This document shows positions 60,227-64,000 of a stretch of 64,000 bases of DNA, in pieces. Positions within the stretch are counted from its first letter, which is position 1. Each line of letters begins with the position of its first letter. The notes beneath the pieces were generated by a model. The model saw only the letters and a program-made list of their open reading frames with translations, was not told the DNA's origin and searched no databases. Position numbers and translations under genes: made by a program. Source of the DNA: Augochlora pura (taxonomy: Eukaryota; Arthropoda; Insecta; Hymenoptera; Halictidae). The DNA is taken from contig NC_135773.1 of the NCBI RefSeq assembly GCF_028453695.1, positions 16,740,001 through 16,804,000 on the forward strand, given 5' to 3'.

Positions 60227-60368
60227 CGACGCTCGAGCTGACCCAGATCAGAGGAGCGTGACAGGCGAGCGGAGGGCCAGAGGGGTGGCTGGTTGCGAAA
60301 AAAGAGAACAAGAAAAGGGAAAAGAGGATTGGGGGAAAGAGAGGGCAGGAGTGAGAGGGGGAGAAAAA

Positions 60369-60385
60369 GGGGGGGGGGGGGGGGG
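60369..60385. repeat. Poly-G homopolymer
   Basis: Seventeen consecutive G, in a G/A-rich tract from about 60300 to 60400. Length may be affected by sequencing error. Confidence 0.95.
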
Positions 60386-61383
60386 AGGGAGAGACGCGGA
60401 ATAAAAAAGCGGTGCCGCGTGTGAAACCGGGAGCGCGACTCGACGCGTATGGAAATGCCGTGCGGCTCTTATTGTATGGAAATGCGTGCGAGTTGGTTCG
60501 CAGAGGCAGCCAGTGTGACCGACCAGAGCGTGGATAGCTCCTCGCAAGATGTCCCTGTCAAGAAAGCGGCGAGCCGGCTCGTAAAATCGAGCGTACACCT
60601 TGTCGAGCATGCCGTTGTCCTGTCGATCCGCGAGACACCGAAGAAATTATCTTCGCCGGCGACACACGGTTAGGGGACTCTCCCGGCTGTGCTTGTCGCT
60701 TTCTTCGGGGAAAGCCGGATGGCCGACTTTGAATCACAATTGACTGCGACCTCGGTACTTCGCTGTCGTCGGGTGTGTTCGACGCTGACAAAGTGTCGTG
60801 TCGATCGTGTTCGATGGCGTCGGGACTGCGTCGGGTGTCGCGCGGACCCTTACGTGCGCTATTCACGCCGGCGCACGATGCTCGACCGTTGCAATAGAAC
60901 GTCTTGATCGTCGTCCCCGCTACCGCGGCGATAACTCCACGGAGACAGTTTTACGATTATAGAATTAGAGAGGAGCCCATGCATAATTCATGTCACATTG
61001 TACATTTCTGCGTCTCGTTACCGCCGAGCTACCAAAACGCGCTAATTAGATCGCGCGGGATTCAGCTAATTAACAGGGGAACCGGTGCCACGCTAATAAA
61101 ACCATTAAAATCGTTCGGGATCGGCATCAATCATCGGCCGTTTCACCGGGCGGATTTCTCGAGCGCCGCCTTTCTAGGAGCGACTATTCTACAACGCAAC
61201 GCGGTGCAAAGTTCGATCCGCCTCGCTTCCTGCGGCTAATTTACGAATCGCGGAATAATTCGGTCCGCCGTCGACCGTAGTCGAGAGATTCTGGATTGAC
61301 GTCGAATTGATTGCTTTGGAGACATCATCAATTAATAAGTACGCTATATAAACATTAATTGACTGTAAACCATTAGTTACTAT

Positions 61384-61400
61384 TATATATATATATATCT
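61384..61400. repeat. (TA)n microsatellite
   Basis: About eight TA units. Confidence 0.93.
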
Positions 61401-63289
61401 CAAGATCTAATTGCTAGAAAATCAATTTGTTGATTCAATGTACATAGCCATTTGTTTACAAGGGATAAATATTGTTGGCTAGAGCTCAAATATGGCAAAT
61501 TTGAAATTTTAGATCACAATTAAGGCACCTCTTTTCTTTTAGAACATTCATTAAGAAAAAAAAACAACTCAAAATATGATGTAATTTTGATTGTATTCCA
61601 TTAAGAAGACGCAGAATTAAATGGTTATATCTATAACTTTTTCAGATGTTATCGGTCTTTCCACCATGCCAAAAATGGCTAATAAGATGTTCCTGAAATT
61701 GAACGGTGCGTATACATAATACAATTATATACAAAATATAATTCTAAAAATATAATGTAATTCGTAAAAATGTAATTAAAAACACCATTACTTCGGGAAT
61801 ACGTAGGAACGCTTGAACGTTTACCGATTTTCAGCAACTCCCGGAGGGATAATCTCCGTTGGTATGCAGGAGGCGGCGAGAAGACACGATCGCGATTAAA
61901 ATTCATCGGCCGGCTCGGAATTATAATCGAGCGGAGTCGAAAGATGCGCGCGCGAGCGGTATGCCCGATGAGTATCATTCGCTTAGAAATCGGCGCGATT
62001 CCCCGTTGATTAATGCTCGGCTCGCCGCGTACACCTACTTCACGCGTGTTAAACCTCTTCTCGCCGTGGATCGCCGTTAAACGTTCGCGCGAGCGTCCGC
62101 GTGCGAGTGTCCGCGAGCGTCGAAGCGTAATTGGCAGAACGCGACGGACTGGCACCGCGGACCAACGCGGGATCCTCGACATTGTTTCGCGAGCGGATCG
62201 GCGACAGCTAGAGATCGGTTTCCACGCTGATACCTTCGCACAAAAGACCCCGTTCGCGATTTCGCCAACAGCTGGCTCTTTCCTTTCAAACGGAATGAGA
62301 CAGAGAATTCAAAGAATTTTCCTAGCTTATGGTTATGAGGTATATCGATTAGACTTGCCGATTAGATTTATCGATTGGATTTACATCGGTTTCAATTCCT
62401 AAGAAGTGATATTATATTGATTCTATGATTGTTATTTTTCAGTTCTGAATTTCTGTTATACGTATTAGGAAATTCATGCAGTGCAAGAGTGTGTACACCC
62501 TCAAATTTCTATTCGATAGACAAAATAATACGTTGGCTGTTTATTCATAAATAAGTAAATATTTAATTAATGATTTAATGAATAAATATTTCAAGATCCA
62601 TGCCTTTAATCCTCAAAGGAAATGCAATGTATTTGCTACCTGAAATAGAATTAGAACCGAAATTCGAAACTAAATTGTTGCTGATTGTCAACAACTATAG
62701 AAACGAGACGTGAGACTTGAATAATTGTATCTCCTTTTTCAAAATTGTTCATTTTTGTTTAGAAGCTGAAGAAAAATTGAGGAGTATTTATTGTATTCCC
62801 TTTATTTCTTTTTTCCAATCATTCAAAATCAACAAAAATGTCAAAACTTTTTTTTATTTTTTACTCGACAAATATTCTTCCAGGCTCTGAATCTGTTTCA
62901 TAGACGCAATGACAAAATTACAAGAACTCAGCGTTGAAAAATAATCATAAACTTAACATTTGAATGATTTACAAAACACCTCCGACGATTTCCATTGACA
63001 ATTATGCTTGCAATTCATTCGAGTTCGAAGGGCGACACTTTCCCCGACTGTTAAGAAATGTTTACACTTTTTAAAAAAATATGTTCTAAAAATTCAGCTA
63101 TTTGTTTTGCTTTATACAACGGAATACAATATAATACACTCAACGTAACATAACGTCTGCTGAACACGCTACATTTGTATGTATTATATTAAAAAATATT
63201 TCGTGGATTATACCGTCTGCTAAGCAGATACGAATTTCATGCGAGATTCCAGGTTCTAAATAAAAAAAAAGGAGAAGTACGATACTGAA

Positions 63290-63713
63290 CCCTTTCGTTA
63301 CGGAGCGCTTGTGACAAAATGTGTTAGCTGTGAACAGAGCGCATTACTAAGTAGCTGACACTAAGGCACGAAATGCTATCACGTAAGTGGAAGTCGTTTC
63401 TTGTTCTCTAAATTTTACAATGATGTTTATTATACTGAGTAATACCATTTTAGTTTCTAAAATATCAAAGTTTATAATCATAATTTATTTTTTCAAATAT
63501 TGCAGTTAACTGTTTGAGGCATGCAGCGTTGCCGGATACCCGATTAACAAAAGTATCTCATGTAAAGTATGAAATAAAATTATATGTGGTATGAATGCAT
63601 ATGTACACGCCTCGTACCTCAGCGCCCACTTTTCCAGAGCGTACATGTACGCTCTACGTACATGAATGGTCATTCTTCGAGGATGTACATATACACCCGT
63701 CGGAGCGAAAGGG
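63290..63713. mobile_element. TTAA-type MITE, CCCTTTCGTTACGGAGC family
   Basis: TGAA at 63286-63289 (a mutated TTAA), left terminus CCCTTTCGTTACGGAGCGC, right terminus CGTCGGAGCGAAAGGG, TTAA at 63714-63717. 424 bp. The right part includes a GTACATGTACGCTCTACGTA near-palindrome at about 63642-63661. The CCCTTTCGNTACG start resembles the element at 25042-25559, so the two may be one family. Confidence 0.78.
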
Positions 63714-63717
63714 TTAA

Positions 63718-64000
63718 CAGATGCCGGATATTTTTCTTGCACAAACGCGGTCCGCCTTCGGCACGTTTTTTTTTTTGGCTTGCGAGCGTCTAGATTCTGG
63801 TATCGAGGCATCCCGGAGATTTTCAATTTTAGTGGGGATTCCTTTAGCGGATCTTGGCTGGCTGTTAATCGACAGCGACGTCCCGGCGGTCGGTAAACGG
63901 TGAGCAGTTTCGTAGCTCGTAAAATCAGCGGCGCTTGTTGTCGAGCACGGCGCGTAAGTTGTCGTGGCGATGTTACGTACGCTTAATATACCCGCGGCGA
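63718..64000. other. Balanced non-coding sequence at the window end
   Basis: No gene recognised; several short frames overlap on both strands. Confidence 0.35.

Larger units (their letters stand above)
59432..63285. other. Non-coding region with a GC-rich island
   Basis: AT-rich at 59432-59980, GC-rich at 60000-61290, AT-rich at 61300-61830, balanced at 61840-62300, AT-rich after that. The GC island has a CGG-triplet run (60187-60226), a poly-G run and several open frames with no recognisable domains; it could include an untranslated exon or promoter, but no clear splice signal was found. Confidence 0.35.

Noticed and set aside
60168..60404. Glycine-rich small protein starting at 60168 or ATGGATCTGGACGTCG
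   Set aside because: Encoded by a GGC-triplet tract and a poly-G tract; other frames are open on both strands.

Overview
This window looks like gene-poor, mostly non-coding nuclear DNA of an insect, most likely a hymenopteran such as a bee. That assignment is inference. It rests on the patchwork of AT-rich deserts and GC-rich CpG-containing blocks, many (GA)n/(CT)n microsatellites, a decayed mariner transposase, and many short non-autonomous DNA transposons with TTAA target duplications beginning CCCTTTG or similar (piggyBac style). I recognise no intact protein-coding gene, rRNA, tRNA or CRISPR array. Nearly all open frames are chance frames in GC-rich DNA, or Ser/Leu-rich and Arg/Glu-rich translations of dinucleotide repeats. 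The best host-gene signal is a GC-rich block at 1-1046 that ends in a consensus splice donor and could be an untranslated first exon on the + strand.

Layout. 1-13 kb: candidate exon, then AT-rich DNA with TTAA elements (1558-1799, 12172-12783), TTAGACTGC-family elements, a probable solo LTR with ATAT target duplication (9452-9679) and two GA microsatellites. 13-24 kb: further TTAGACTGC and TTAA elements, an 11-bp minisatellite (16653-16768), CT microsatellites and GC-rich blocks. 23-33 kb: the densest mobile cluster, with at least seven TTAA or TTTA elements plus three other inverted-repeat elements and one long fold-back element. 33-46 kb: GC-rich non-coding DNA, an 80-bp mariner-type element at 38742-38821 next to a TTAA element, and a second fold-back copy at 41682-42046. 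46-53 kb: a TTAA element, GC-rich sequence with microsatellites, and a mariner transposase relic on the minus strand split by a TTAA element (52165-52390). 53-64 kb: GC-rich and AT-rich non-coding DNA, a tandem pair of long hairpins (58715-59107) and two more TTAA elements.

Most unusual signal: two adjacent long hairpins at 58715-59107. Their stems are unrelated to each other (90-bp arms with 3 mismatches; about 63-67-bp arms with one 4-base gap and one mismatch), yet their 42-base loops are the same apart from one base. Ordinary inverted-repeat transposons share termini, not loops, so this organisation is not explained by the other families here. It may be a hairpin RNA locus, a mobile 42-mer that inverts and duplicates its flank, or a replication-template-switch product.

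Limits: everything was read by eye, without alignment or database search. Element boundaries are good to a few bases where target duplications are visible and rougher elsewhere.
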